Source of the DNA: Fibrobacterota bacterium | GTDB lineage: Bacteria; Fibrobacterota; Fibrobacteria; UBA11236 | Direction: 5' to 3' | Length of the DNA: 64,000 nt | NCBI GenBank assembly: GCA_028287505.1 | Contig: JAQBPN010000096.1 | Coordinates: 1 to 64,000 of the forward strand | In this document: piece by piece, positions 26,201-35,102 of the stretch | Layout of the letters: the number at the start of each line of letters is the position of its first letter | How positions within the stretch are numbered: the stretch's first letter is position 1 | Made by a program: the position numbers and the translations under genes | The notes under the pieces: model-generated | The model's input: the letters and a program-made list of their open reading frames with translations, nothing else | Database searches by the model: none | What the model was told of the DNA's origin: nothing

Positions 26201-29200
26201 CTGGATTTGCGCCTGGGTCCACGCCAGGGTGGCCACGCGTTCGAAAGCCTCGGTCTCCCGGTACTTGTCCGAAAGCGCCAGGGCCTGTTCCCGGGTGCCC
26301 GCCGCCAGGGTGGTGAAGGTGAGGCGGACCTTTCCGCCTTCGGGGACCACCACGCGGCGGCGCAGGCTGAAAACCGGATCCAGCACGGCCCCGGCGGTGT
26401 TGGAAAGCGGCTTTCCGTCCACGACGGAGACCGGGCGGCGCACGGTGCGGCCCCGGCCCAGGAAACGCGCGCGATCCGTCTCATACTGGATACCCCCCAC
26501 CGAGCGGCCTTCCACGCCGCATACGTGGGCCGCCCAGGAAGGGATTTCCGAAGCCGAGCGCGCCCGGCGCGTGGCCAGCAGGGCGCTCATGTTGGACACG
26601 AATTCGGTCTGGACGAAAAGATTGGAAAAGGCCGGATGGGCCAGATCGGCCTCGTGGGGCGCCATCACCACCTCGCAATAGGAGGTGACTTCGATTTCCC
26701 GATCCCGGTTGCCGTTGTTCTCCAAAGTCAGGCGCCGGACTTCCGCGTCGTCTTCCGGAGAAATGACGATTTCCAGGGTGGAGGTGATGGATCCGTCCCG
26801 GCGCGTGATTTCCACGCGGTCCTCGGCGAATACCGCCTCGTAGAAATCCGGCTCCGCGCCCATGGGCTGGTATCCGGCCGACCAGGTGTCTCCGCTCTCG
26901 GGATCGCGCAGATAGAGATATTGCCCGTAGGCGTCGAGTACGGCGTCTTCGCGCCAACGCGTGATCGCCTGCCCCTGCCAGCGGCTGAATCCGGAGCCGG
27001 CGGTGGTGATGAGCACCGTGTAGCGGCCGTTGGAAAGGATATGCGTGCGGGGAATGGGCTCGTGAGGCGTGCTGAAGCGGTGCAGCACCGGCTCTATCTG
27101 GCTTTCCACGTGCAGCGGGCGGGCCACTTCGTCGGCATGGGGTTTGGAAACGGCCCCTTTGGGGATGCGCTCCTGGAGCAGCGGATCCACCGCTTTGATG
27201 ATGGGCTCGGCGTGGAAACGCTCCTGCATCCGCCCGCCCAGCAACACATCCCCCAAAGCCACCAGCATCATCCCCTGATGATGGGCGAAATAGGATTTCA
27301 CGATGGTGGCCCTATCCCCTTCCTGCAGGCGGACCTTGGTATAATCGATGGCTTCGTAGAAACCATAGCGGCCCTCCGCCCCTTCCCGGCGCAGGCGATC
27401 CAGGTTTTCCGCGGCTTCCCGCGGCGACACCAGCGCCGCCAGACCCGTGGCATAGGGCGCCACCACCAAATCCCCGCTCAGGCCGCGCTTGAGCCCCAGG
27501 CCCGGGACGCCGAAGCTGGAATACTGGTACGTCATTTCCAGATCGCGGATGTTGTACGCGGCCTCGGAAATGCCCCAGGGAATGCCGTTATCGTTGCCGT
27601 ACTCGATTTGCCTTTTCACCGCATAGCGGCAGGCCACGTCCAGAAGGCTGCCGGGCGGCGAACGCATCACCAGGAGCGGCATCAGGTATTCGAACATGGA
27701 GCCGGACCAGGAGAGCAGGGTGGCGCCCTTCCCCACCGGGGTCAGGGTGCGGCCCAACCGGAACCAATGGGAAGGAGGCACGTCGCCTTTGGCCACCGCC
27801 AGAAAGCTGGTGAGGCGCACTTCCGAGGCCAGCAAATCGTAGAAACTGGGATCCAGGGCCTCTTCGCGCACCCGGAATCCGATGGCGAACAACTTGCGCT
27901 GGGGATCCTCCAGGAAGGAGAAGTCCATATCCAGGCTCAAGCGCTCCGCAGTAACCGAGATGATACCCAGCCGATCCAATAGCGCGCGCGCTTCCCGCGC
28001 GGCCTTGATGAGTTGTCCCGCCAGCACGGCCGCGCGCTCGCGCGACAGGGGCGGCTCGGGCCCCTCGCCGGGCACGTGGGACGGCAAGCCGCGCAATTCG
28101 GCCGCGGCGGCCAGGCAACGGGCTTCCAGGACGCTCAGGGACAGGCGTCCGTGCAGGAGCCGGTGGGTTTCCGGAATGGGCAGATCGCACAGCGCTTCCA
28201 GCGTCAGTCCCGCGCCCGCCCAGGGAAAATAGGTCTGGATGTCCCGGGAGACGCCCGCCAAGGAGGCGCGCAGCAACTCCGCCCGGGCCTGCAACTCCGT
28301 GAAGACCTCATCCTTCTGCTCCATGGCCAGGCTGCGGGCCACGTCCACCACCGCCTCCGCCTGGGCCTCCCAATCGGAAACCCGCGAAGTCCATTCGCCC
28401 ACGTCGGCGGGAATGGGAAGCAGCAGGTCTTCCAGCGCTTCCAGAGCCTCCAGCATATGCTTGCGGCCGAAAGCCTGCACGCGCAGGTTTTCCGGCAAGG
28501 CCAGGGCGGACTCCTTCACCAGATTGATGAGATCGGCCAGCCCCTCTTCCAGGGAGGGAGACAGGATTTCCGCGCCCATGTATTCGAGGCAGGCGCGCTT
28601 GAGGGCCAGCAGGTGGCCGGCCAGGTTCCCGCTGTCCACCGTAGAGATATAGCGCGGCTCCAGGGGCCGCAGGTCCTGGGTGGCGTACCAGTTGAAGAAA
28701 TGCCCGCGGTAACGTTCCAGTTTCCCCATGGAGGCGAGCACGGACTCCAGGCGCTGCGCAGTTTCCGCCAGTCCCAGCCATCCCAGATCCCGCGCGGTGG
28801 AAATGGAAAGCAGGCAGAGGCCCATATTGGTGGGCGAGGTGCGATGGGCCACCACCGGTTTCGGATCCTCCTGGAAATTGTCCGGCGGAAGGTAATTGTC
28901 CTGGGGGCCCACGAAGTCGCGGAAAAACCTCCAGGTCTTCAGCGCCGTATACCGGAGGCTCAGCCGTTCCTTGGCGGACAGGCTTTCCTCGGGATGCTCG
29001 GCGCGCGGCGTGCTGGCCAGCAGGGCCAAGGCCGGAGAGACGATCCAAAGCACCAGCAAAGGCAAGGCGATGACGAGATTGCCTTCGCGATCCAGCAGAA
29101 ACATACCCCCCATCAGGGCTCCCGGCAGGATGACCGCTCCCGCCATGGAGCGATAGAAACCGAACAGGCCCTTGCGGAGGCTGGCTTTGGCCTGGGCCGC

Positions 29201-31915
29201 GGCCGTCCATTCCAGCATGTTCCCGTGGGACACGAACATCCGCCATAGGGTGCGGATGGCCGCATCGGAGAGAAGCCAGGCCTGGTGAGCCAGGAGAACG
29301 ATGGAAAGCAGATAATTGGAGAGGGCCTGGAGCAGGTTCTCGCCGGAATCCCTGAGATAGCGCCGCAGGGAAAAACCCGAACGCGGGGGCGAGACCGCTT
29401 CCGATGCCGAGACCAGGAAAGGAAGGATCATGGCGACCAGCACCAGGGCGGTCCAGGCGACCGGCGGGGTGGCGGCCAAAAGCCATCCGAGCGCCAGAGA
29501 CAGGAATGCGCAAGGCGGGACCAGGGCGCGGCGCAGGTTGTCCAGCATCTTCCAGCGTCCCAGGAAAGGCAGCCCCTTGCCCCTGCGCCCCAGGATCCAG
29601 GGAAGCAATTGCCAGTCTCCGCGCGCCCAGCGATGCTGCCTGACCGCATAGGCCTGGTAATGGGAAGGGAACTCTTCCAAAACCTCTACGTCGGTGAGGA
29701 GCCCCGCGCGCGCGAAAATGCCCTCGAAAAGATCGTGGGAGAGCAATGCGTTGTCGGGAACCCGATCCCGGAGGGAATCCTCGAAGGCGTCCACATCATA
29801 GATGCCTTTGCCGCTGAAGGAACCTTCGTTGAAAAGATCCTGGTAGACATCGGAAACGGCGGCCGCATAGGGATCGATGCCGCATTGGCCCGACGTGATC
29901 CAATGGAACAAGGTGCGCTCGGTGTTCTCGGGCAGGGAGGGGACCACCCTGGGCTGCATGATTCCGTAGCCTTCCGTGACCCGCCCCCGGGAGGAATCGA
30001 AACGGGCGCGATTCAGGGGATGGGCCATGCTTCCCGTCAGGCGCGCGGCCGCGCCCTTGGGAAGGCGCGTATCGGCGTCCAAGGTGATGACGTATTTGAC
30101 GTCCTTGGGGATTTCCGCGGCTTCCCGTTCCGACAACATGAAGGAGACATCGCGTTCCCCGCGCAACAACCGGTTCAACTCCCAGAGTTTGCCTCGCTTC
30201 CGTTCCCAGCCCAGCCATTTGCGATCCCGCGCATTCCAAAGCCGCTTGCGATGCAACAACAGGAAACGCGTACCTCCCTCCGGAAGGGGGCCGTATCGAT
30301 CGTTCAATTCGACCATGCCCGCCACGGCGGCTTCCAGCAGTTCCAGGTCGCCCGGCATCTCCGCCTGGGGCGCATCCGCCCAGTCGGTGAGCAGACTGAA
30401 GCGGATGTCCCCGTCCGGATTGGCCAGATAATGGACTTCCAGCCGTTCCAACAACTCCTGCACGTCCGCTTTGTTGCGCAAGAGCGCGGGGAGGGCCACC
30501 AGGGTCCGGCAGGCGCCGGGTATGCCTTTGGAAAAATCCAGCTTGGGCAGGATGCGGGGAGGCATGAGGGTTATCACGAAACGGTTCACGAGCGCCATGG
30601 CCCCTTCGGAAAGGGGAAGCGCGCCGAGGATTCCCAGAATGATCAAAGCTGCCAATCCCATGCCGCTGTCGGCGAGGGATTCCACTCCCTGCACGGCGAA
30701 CATGATGGTGAACGCGAGAATGGTCGCCGGATAGATCCAGATCCCATTGGCTTTCAGGAACCGGCCCAGGGATTCCCGGAAGCGCGGACGATATCCCAGT
30801 TCGGTTTCGAACCAAGGCAGTCCTTTTCCGATCAGGAAAAACCCGGCCTCCCCCGTGGCTCCCGGCATCCGGTTCCCGACGGCTTTCACCGCCTTGGAAG
30901 CCACCTCCGTTTCCTGCACTCCGGATCCGCGCGCCAGGTTTTCCACGGCGTGGCGGTAAAGATCCCGGGACGGGAAATCCATGTCCCGGTAGCCGGGAGA
31001 GGAACGCAGGATGGCTTCCACCTCGCTGGCGGTTTCGAAGAATTCCTTCCAATCCAGTTCCAGCACCAAGCGCATGCTGGTGATGATGTTGCGGACGGAT
31101 ACGTTGAGCGCGGCCTGCTTCTGGTGCTCTTGGCGGATGATTTCCTGCGCGGACAGACCCCGCCGCGCGAGTTCGCGATCGAGCCATTCCAGGGGCGGGG
31201 CCTGGGGCGGCGCCTGATCCTGCAGACGCTGGAAAAGCTGCACGGCGAAGGCCGCGAAATAGGGGGAATCCCCCAATTGCTCCCAGTCACGGGCGGTGAC
31301 GTCCGCGGCCCCGGCTTCCTGCGTGCGCAGCCCCAACAACATGTCCGCCACTCTGTCGGCCTTGATGCGCGCCTCGCGTCCGCCCACCACCAGGTCGGCC
31401 AGGCGGCGCAGGTTTTCGATCAGGGCCACCCGCAGGGTGATGGCCACGGCCCAGAGTTCGCCGATGGTCAGGGGCTGCACCTTCTGGTAGGCGCGGATGA
31501 ACCGCCCCAGAACCTCCGCGTCCAGGCGGCTGTCCGTATGCGCGATATAGGCGCAGATGACCGCATATACCCGCGGGTAATCCTTGAAACCGCCTTCCGG
31601 CAACTTCGGCAGGTCGCGGTAATAGGAAGGCGGCAGATGGTTGCGGATCTCGCGCAACTGCTCGTCCACCACGTGGAAGTTGTCGGTCAGCCATTCGGCC
31701 GCGGGAGTGATGCTCCGGTCCGCCAAAGCCGTGCGGGCGATGATCCGATGCGCCGCGCGCAGGGCGGCCCCGTTCTCCTCCACGCGATGGAGCAGCGGAT
31801 AGCCGCGGCGGCGGGGACGCGCGGATTTGTGGGATGCCGCCAGGGTGGCGGCGTATTCCTCAAGATGTTCGGCGCTGAAGATTTCGCCGCGGATGGGTTC
31901 GCTTTCCGGAGGCAA
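23201..31915 (-). CDS. ndvB: Cyclic beta-1,2-glucan synthase (NdvB/Cgs type)
   Basis: This 2904-residue inner-membrane enzyme makes cyclic beta-1,2-glucans from UDP-glucose for the periplasm. The N-terminal soluble region (about 1-390) precedes membrane segments at about 400-475. The GT84 glycosyltransferase domain follows, with the TLDADTRLP motif near residue 612 and RQHRWARGDWQ near 765. More membrane segments occupy about 790-1000. The glucoamylase-like domain carries TYQYSSFGVPGLGL near 1465. The C-terminal half has two GH94-type phosphorylase modules with the catalytic GSGDWNDGMN near 2575, which set ring size. The size is close to Brucella and Agrobacterium Cgs. The start is a TTG with a weak site, 51 bp after the CBS stop and in the same frame, so the exact start is uncertain. 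Confidence 0.93.
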   Translation of the reverse strand: MPPESEPIRGEIFSAEHLEEYAATLAASHKSARPRRRGYPLLHRVEENGAALRAAHRIIARTALADRSITPAAEWLTDNFHVVDEQLREIRNHLPPSYYRDLPKLPEGGFKDYPRVYAVICAYIAHTDSRLDAEVLGRFIRAYQKVQPLTIGELWAVAITLRVALIENLRRLADLVVGGREARIKADRVADMLLGLRTQEAGAADVTARDWEQLGDSPYFAAFAVQLFQRLQDQAPPQAPPLEWLDRELARRGLSAQEIIRQEHQKQAALNVSVRNIITSMRLVLELDWKEFFETASEVEAILRSSPGYRDMDFPSRDLYRHAVENLARGSGVQETEVASKAVKAVGNRMPGATGEAGFFLIGKGLPWFETELGYRPRFRESLGRFLKANGIWIYPATILAFTIMFAVQGVESLADSGMGLAALIILGILGALPLSEGAMALVNRFVITLMPPRILPKLDFSKGIPGACRTLVALPALLRNKADVQELLERLEVHYLANPDGDIRFSLLTDWADAPQAEMPGDLELLEAAVAGMVELNDRYGPLPEGGTRFLLLHRKRLWNARDRKWLGWERKRGKLWELNRLLRGERDVSFMLSEREAAEIPKDVKYVITLDADTRLPKGAAARLTGSMAHPLNRARFDSSRGRVTEGYGIMQPRVVPSLPENTERTLFHWITSGQCGIDPYAAAVSDVYQDLFNEGSFSGKGIYDVDAFEDSLRDRVPDNALLSHDLFEGIFARAGLLTDVEVLEEFPSHYQAYAVRQHRWARGDWQLLPWILGRRGKGLPFLGRWKMLDNLRRALVPPCAFLSLALGWLLAATPPVAWTALVLVAMILPFLVSASEAVSPPRSGFSLRRYLRDSGENLLQALSNYLLSIVLLAHQAWLLSDAAIRTLWRMFVSHGNMLEWTAAAQAKASLRKGLFGFYRSMAGAVILPGALMGGMFLLDREGNLVIALPLLVLWIVSPALALLASTPRAEHPEESLSAKERLSLRYTALKTWRFFRDFVGPQDNYLPPDNFQEDPKPVVAHRTSPTNMGLCLLSISTARDLGWLGLAETAQRLESVLASMGKLERYRGHFFNWYATQDLRPLEPRYISTVDSGNLAGHLLALKRACLEYMGAEILSPSLEEGLADLINLVKESALALPENLRVQAFGRKHMLEALEALEDLLLPIPADVGEWTSRVSDWEAQAEAVVDVARSLAMEQKDEVFTELQARAELLRASLAGVSRDIQTYFPWAGAGLTLEALCDLPIPETHRLLHGRLSLSVLEARCLAAAAELRGLPSHVPGEGPEPPLSRERAAVLAGQLIKAAREARALLDRLGIISVTAERLSLDMDFSFLEDPQRKLFAIGFRVREEALDPSFYDLLASEVRLTSFLAVAKGDVPPSHWFRLGRTLTPVGKGATLLSWSGSMFEYLMPLLVMRSPPGSLLDVACRYAVKRQIEYGNDNGIPWGISEAAYNIRDLEMTYQYSSFGVPGLGLKRGLSGDLVVAPYATGLAALVSPREAAENLDRLRREGAEGRYGFYEAIDYTKVRLQEGDRATIVKSYFAHHQGMMLVALGDVLLGGRMQERFHAEPIIKAVDPLLQERIPKGAVSKPHADEVARPLHVESQIEPVLHRFSTPHEPIPRTHILSNGRYTVLITTAGSGFSRWQGQAITRWREDAVLDAYGQYLYLRDPESGDTWSAGYQPMGAEPDFYEAVFAEDRVEITRRDGSITSTLEIVISPEDDAEVRRLTLENNGNRDREIEVTSYCEVVMAPHEADLAHPAFSNLFVQTEFVSNMSALLATRRARSASEIPSWAAHVCGVEGRSVGGIQYETDRARFLGRGRTVRRPVSVVDGKPLSNTAGAVLDPVFSLRRRVVVPEGGKVRLTFTTLAAGTREQALALSDKYRETEAFERVATLAWTQAQIQLRHLGIGPDEARLYQRLANRLFFPDPALRPSPDLLALNRKGQEALWPYGISGDLPIVFASFDEAGDRNLARDLLKAHSYWEMKRVDVDLVLLNENPSESYLQPQQNELEGLMRMRHAGQATRGGVFLLRRDHIPPEDRLLLQAAARAVLSARRGSLSDQVMRMRRVVVPIAPSPKRMEPSGEGNAPPPRPYLEFFNGLGGFTSDGKEYQIILGEGQWTPAPWVNVIANPNFGFLASEAGSGFTWCGNSRERKLTPWSNDPVSDPAGEAVYIRDRDNGAVWGPTALPIREEGRPYVAIHGHGYSRFLHSSHGIRQELLQWVPWEDSIKLSRLTLENMSAEMRHLDVTFYVEWVLGTTRGPSTQHVQTHRDPATGAIFARNPWIAEFADQIGFVDLEGRQSGFSCDRAEFLGRNGDRARPLALLRSGPLSNRSGAGLDPCTALQTHVEIPPGGRVQIVFTLGQASDEQAASALVRKYRGIDFDASWKDVQKRWDNVLGGVQIKTPDRSLDLLLNRWLPYQALACRLWARSGFYQAGGAFGFRDQLQDVMALSVLDASLAREQIVRASARQFKAGDVQHWWHPPSGRGVRTRFSDDRVWLPYAVLHYLEVTGDAPVLEEKTPFLEGPEVPEGREDAYFQPKVSEESASVYEHCARALDRSLEVGAHGLPLIGSGDWNDGMNRVGHLGKGESGWLAWFLIPNLKGFATVAEARGDIARARSWRDRAEHIREAMESQGWDGDWYRRGYFDDGTPLGSSQSQECRIDSIAQTWAVLSGAADPTRARQAMFSVEEYLVKRAEGLILLFTPPFDNSPLDPGYIKGYLPGVRENGGQYTHAAAWVVAAFASLGEGDKAAELLSLLNPVNHAATRAGVYRYKVEPYVAAADVYAVPPHVGRGGWTWYTGSAGWMYRAGLEWVLGFRLLGNKLVMNPCIPRDWRRFEIRYRRGSALYEITVLNPNGANRGIDTCEVDGVKLDAVPESLMLEDDGKTHHIRLGMGSSRPVA

Positions 31916-31966
31916 CAGGTTCTCGGTCGCGCTTCCGGGATTGATTTGGGTGGCCGCGGCGCTGAT

Positions 31967-32401
31967 TTAACGGTCTCCTGCCGGACGGGAGACTTCTTCC
32001 ATCACTTCCACGACTTCCTTTTCCCCCGTGTGGAGCGCGATGTCCGCCACGGAAACGATGCCCGAGCAGCTTTGGTTCGCATCGACGATAAGGACGCGCC
32101 GCAATTGATGGGCCTCCATTTCGCGGATGCACTCCTCCACGCTGGCGTCCTCTCTCACGGTCACGGGGCTGATGGTCATCACCTCTTCCGCCGTCATTTC
32201 CAGGGGATTGCGCCCCTCGGCCACGGCGCGGACGGTGATGTCCCTGTCGGTGATGATCCCGACGGGTTTCCAGCTTTCCTGATCCTCGACCACGGGAATG
32301 GCGCCGCAATCGTTCTCCACCATCATGCGCGCCACTTCCTCGAGCGCGGTTTCCCGCACGCAGCAAATCGGATTCTCGGTCATGATCTCTTTGATCTGCA
32401 T
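31967..32401 (-). CDS. CBS-domain pair protein upstream of ndvB
   Basis: This protein has 144 residues. The start at 32399-32401 is chosen because GGAGG lies seven bases upstream and because MQIKEIMTENPICC then aligns with the paralogue MRVKDVMTEHPVCC at 20896-21297. Two CBS motifs are evident (GIITDRDITVRAVAEG and RRVLIVDANQSCSGIVSVAD). A short acidic tail follows (EKEVVEVMEE). Its tight placement between the SRPBCC gene and the glucan synthase suggests that it senses nucleotide or ionic state and modulates the synthase or its expression. Confidence 0.9.
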   Translation of the reverse strand: MQIKEIMTENPICCVRETALEEVARMMVENDCGAIPVVEDQESWKPVGIITDRDITVRAVAEGRNPLEMTAEEVMTISPVTVREDASVEECIREMEAHQLRRVLIVDANQSCSGIVSVADIALHTGEKEVVEVMEEVSRPAGDR

Positions 32402-32414
32402 ATCCATTCCTCCT

Positions 32415-32873
32415 TCACAATCCGGCAAAACCGGTTTCAATCAGATCCGTCATCATATGCGAACCCTTGGCCAGGTAGCCCGGAAGGGAACGCTCCAGGA
32501 ATAGGTTGGCCTCGCCGGCGGCCCTGCCGGAAGCCGGACCGTATTCGATCTCCAAATCCAGGCGGGTGGACCCGGCGCGCTCGCGGAACCGCGCCCGCCC
32601 CGAACATTGGATCGGCGACTGGGAATCGCTGCCCCATTCCAGGTATTGATTGGGAACCAGACGGGTGATGACGGCGTCCCAGATAAAAGTGCGGCCGTTG
32701 GATCCGCCCAGTTCAAAGAGATAGCGGGAATGGCCCAGCTCCCGGACCGATTCCACCCCGTCCAGATACCGCGGCAATCCGGTGAAAGCGGTCCAATGGG
32801 CGAACACCTCTTCCACGGGCGCCTGGAATTCCAGGCTATGCCTGACATGATAGAACGGCTGGACCGGATCCAT
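32415..32873 (-). CDS. SRPBCC-family soluble protein
   Basis: This protein has 152 residues, a stand-alone SRPBCC/START-like fold: HVRHSLEFQAPVEEVFAHWT, LPRYLDGVESV, YLEWGSDS and EANLFLERSLPGYLAKG. There is no membrane domain, unlike its relative at 22256-23029. It starts after a strong GGAGG site and is the first gene of the minus-strand cluster that continues into the CBS and ndvB genes with a 13-bp gap. Members of this fold bind lipids or polyketides, and this one may be a soluble partner of the membrane version. The ligand is not known. Confidence 0.85.
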   Translation of the reverse strand: MDPVQPFYHVRHSLEFQAPVEEVFAHWTAFTGLPRYLDGVESVRELGHSRYLFELGGSNGRTFIWDAVITRLVPNQYLEWGSDSQSPIQCSGRARFRERAGSTRLDLEIEYGPASGRAAGEANLFLERSLPGYLAKGSHMMTDLIETGFAGL

Positions 32874-33176
32874 GGCTCAAGACCTCCCCATAGCCCAAAT
32901 GCCCGTGTAGGCGGGCATCGGGTTTAGCATGAAACTACGTTTTGGATTTTGGCTCAGAAAGAAGAAAAGCGCGAATAGCAGGCATGGGAAAGGCTTTTTC
33001 AGTCTGGATTCGAGGCATCGACCAGAAAAAAGGGTCGGAAGGTCCTGTCAGTGTTTCCCGGGCAAAAAAAAACGCTGCATCCAGAACCTGGATGCAGCGT
33101 ATCGATTGAAAACCTGCCAAGGCCGGAAAAAGCGTCCGCCCGGCTGCCCGGACGGAACCTCTCCAACCCGCGGGTC
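32874..33176 (-). other. Intergenic region holding the rpsA terminator
   Basis: These 303 bp lie between the stop of rpsA and the start of the SRPBCC gene, both on the minus strand. The rpsA intrinsic terminator occupies 33064-33100. The remainder (32874-33063) must hold the promoter of the stress cluster, but no clear -35/-10 pair is apparent. No gene is supported. Confidence 0.5.
33064..33100 (-). terminator. Strong intrinsic terminator after rpsA
   Basis: On the minus strand a 13-bp stem (ACGCTGCATCCAG paired with its complement, three-base loop) is followed by nine T residues. It is about 75 bp downstream of the rpsA stop. It is one of the clearest intrinsic terminators in the window and separates rpsA from the stress/glucan cluster. 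Confidence 0.92.
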
Positions 33177-34910
33177 TTACTCGCCTTCCAGCTTGGGCAT
33201 CACGTCGCCCAAGGTGGCGGGCTGGGGCTTATGGGCGCCGAGATAGGCCTTCCATTCCGCGTCTTCCTTGTTCTTGAAGTAGTCCACCACGCTCAGCGTG
33301 AGCTTGCGCGAAGCGGCCTCGACCTCGATGACGGCGGCAGGAACCTCATCCCCGGGCTTGAAGGCCTCGGCGGGACTGCGGATCGAGTCGGTCGTCAGCT
33401 TGGAAGTGGGGATGAATCCTTCGATTCCCCCGGGCAGTTCCGCAATCACGCCGCGCTCGAGAAGGCGGGTGATCTTGGCCTGGACTTCCGTCCCGACCGG
33501 GAACTTCTCGGCGAGGGTATCCCAGGGATCCTCTTCGAGATGCTTCATGGACAGGCTGATGCGGCGCTTTTCCTTGTCGATGGCCATGACGATGCATTCC
33601 ACCCGGTCGCCCTTTTTCAGGACTTCCGAGGGGTGATTGATCTTCTTGGTCCAGGACATGTCGGAAACGTGGATGAGACCGTCCACGCCTTCCTTGATTT
33701 CGATGAACGCTCCGAAAGCGGCCAGGTTGCGGATTTCGCCGGTAACCTTGGAGCCCACGGGGATTTCGTCTTCGATGTTCTGCCAGGGATCCGGGGTCGC
33801 CTGCTTGAGACCGAGCGAGATCTTCTCGTTCTCGGCATCCAGCTTCAGCACCACGGCTTCCACTTCGTCGCCCTGATTAAGGAGCTGCGAGGGATGCTTG
33901 ATGTGCTGGGTCCAGGACATTTCGGAAATGTGGATGAGGCCTTCGACGCCCTGGTCCAGTTCCACGAACACGCCGTAATCCGTAATGGATACGACCTTGC
34001 CCTTGACCTTGGTCCCCTCGGGGTACTTGGCCGCAACGTCTTCCCAAGGATGCTTGGTGAGCTGCTTCATGCCGAGCGAGATGCGCTCTTTCTTCTCGTT
34101 GAAATCCAGCACCACGACCTTGACCCGGTCGCCCAGGGAAACCACCTCGGAAGGATGGTTCACGCGGCCCCAGGACATGTCGGTGATGTGGAGCAGACCG
34201 TCTACGCCGCCGAGGTCGATGAACGCGCCGAAATCGGTGATGTTCTTGACCACGCCTTCGCGGATCTGGCCCTTCTCGAGGGTGTCGATGATTTCGTCGC
34301 GCATCTTCGAGCGTTCCTGCTCGAGGACCACGCGGCGGGACACGACGATGTTGCGGCGGATCTTGTTGACCTTGATGACCTTGAAGTCCATCTTCTGGCT
34401 GATGAGGGCGTCGAGATCGGGAACCTGACGGAGGTCGATCTGCGATCCGGGAAGGAACGCTTCGATGCCGAACAGATCCACGACCACACCACCCTTGATG
34501 CGGCGGGTGATGGTTCCGGTGACAATCTCTTCCTTCTCGAAGGCTTCGCGGATGCGTTCCCACACGCGCATGAAATCGGCGCGCTGTTTGGAGAGGATGA
34601 TCTGACCGTCGGCGTTCTCGACCTGTTCCAGGTAGACGTCGATGATCTTGCCGACCACCAGCTCGGTGTCGTCCTTGAATTCCATCTTGTTGATGATGCC
34701 TTCGGATTTGAACCGGATGTCGACGAAGACGTCCGTATCCGAAATGCGCACGACCGTGCCCTTGACAATGCTGCCTTCCTGATAGCCCGTGAGGGACATA
34801 TCATAAAGCGCGAGGACATCCTGTTTGACCTGGCCGGGGACCTTCGAGTCCACGTCTTCGCCGAAGTCCTTCAAATCTTCTTCTGTGCCGTAAAGCAGTT
34901 TCTGAGACAT
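33177..34910 (-). CDS. rpsA: 30S ribosomal protein S1
   Basis: This protein has 577 residues with six S1 (OB-fold) domains that bind mRNA on the 30S subunit. Conserved repeats include [20 protein letters not shown] and HITDMSW, then similar [11 protein letters not shown] and [11 protein letters not shown] copies. The start (ATG 34908-34910) is set by the family N-terminus and by GGAGA 11 bases upstream; the open frame runs on to 35039 without support. It is slightly longer than E. coli S1 (557). It lies 192 bp downstream of cmk, the common bacterial arrangement. S1 usually represses its own mRNA, and the long spacer could serve this. Confidence 0.97.
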   Translation of the reverse strand: MSQKLLYGTEEDLKDFGEDVDSKVPGQVKQDVLALYDMSLTGYQEGSIVKGTVVRISDTDVFVDIRFKSEGIINKMEFKDDTELVVGKIIDVYLEQVENADGQIILSKQRADFMRVWERIREAFEKEEIVTGTITRRIKGGVVVDLFGIEAFLPGSQIDLRQVPDLDALISQKMDFKVIKVNKIRRNIVVSRRVVLEQERSKMRDEIIDTLEKGQIREGVVKNITDFGAFIDLGGVDGLLHITDMSWGRVNHPSEVVSLGDRVKVVVLDFNEKKERISLGMKQLTKHPWEDVAAKYPEGTKVKGKVVSITDYGVFVELDQGVEGLIHISEMSWTQHIKHPSQLLNQGDEVEAVVLKLDAENEKISLGLKQATPDPWQNIEDEIPVGSKVTGEIRNLAAFGAFIEIKEGVDGLIHVSDMSWTKKINHPSEVLKKGDRVECIVMAIDKEKRRISLSMKHLEEDPWDTLAEKFPVGTEVQAKITRLLERGVIAELPGGIEGFIPTSKLTTDSIRSPAEAFKPGDEVPAAVIEVEAASRKLTLSVVDYFKNKEDAEWKAYLGAHKPQPATLGDVMPKLEGE

Positions 34911-35102
34911 GTGATTGGATTCTCCTTGAGTCTGCGCCGGGGACGGGATTGCTCCTTTCCGGGCGGTAGACCTTGCCTGCGCTGACGGGTTGAATTCCGG
35001 ACCCCGGAATAGGCTGACAGCGCGGCCTTCACGAACCATCGTCTTGCGGACCGGACCGGGAAGGCCCTGGACCCTTGAATCCCTCGCGGGACTCCTTGAA
35101 CC
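34911..35102 (-). promoter_or_regulatory. rpsA leader region
   Basis: This 192-bp spacer between cmk and rpsA is a plausible site for the rpsA promoter and S1 autoregulation. A short ATCCC-TCGC-GGGAT-like hairpin lies near 35078-35092. I cannot identify a clear promoter. Confidence 0.3.

Noticed and set aside
24704-27982. A 1092-codon plus-strand frame opposite the glucan synthase
   Set aside because: It lies wholly antisense to conserved synthase domains. Its product is rich in Gly, Arg, His and Pro with no fold, a typical shadow in GC-rich DNA.
29285-32668. A 1127-codon plus-strand frame opposite the synthase N-terminus and CBS/SRPBCC genes
   Set aside because: It overlaps three well-supported genes on the other strand and has no ribosome-binding site or recognisable domain.
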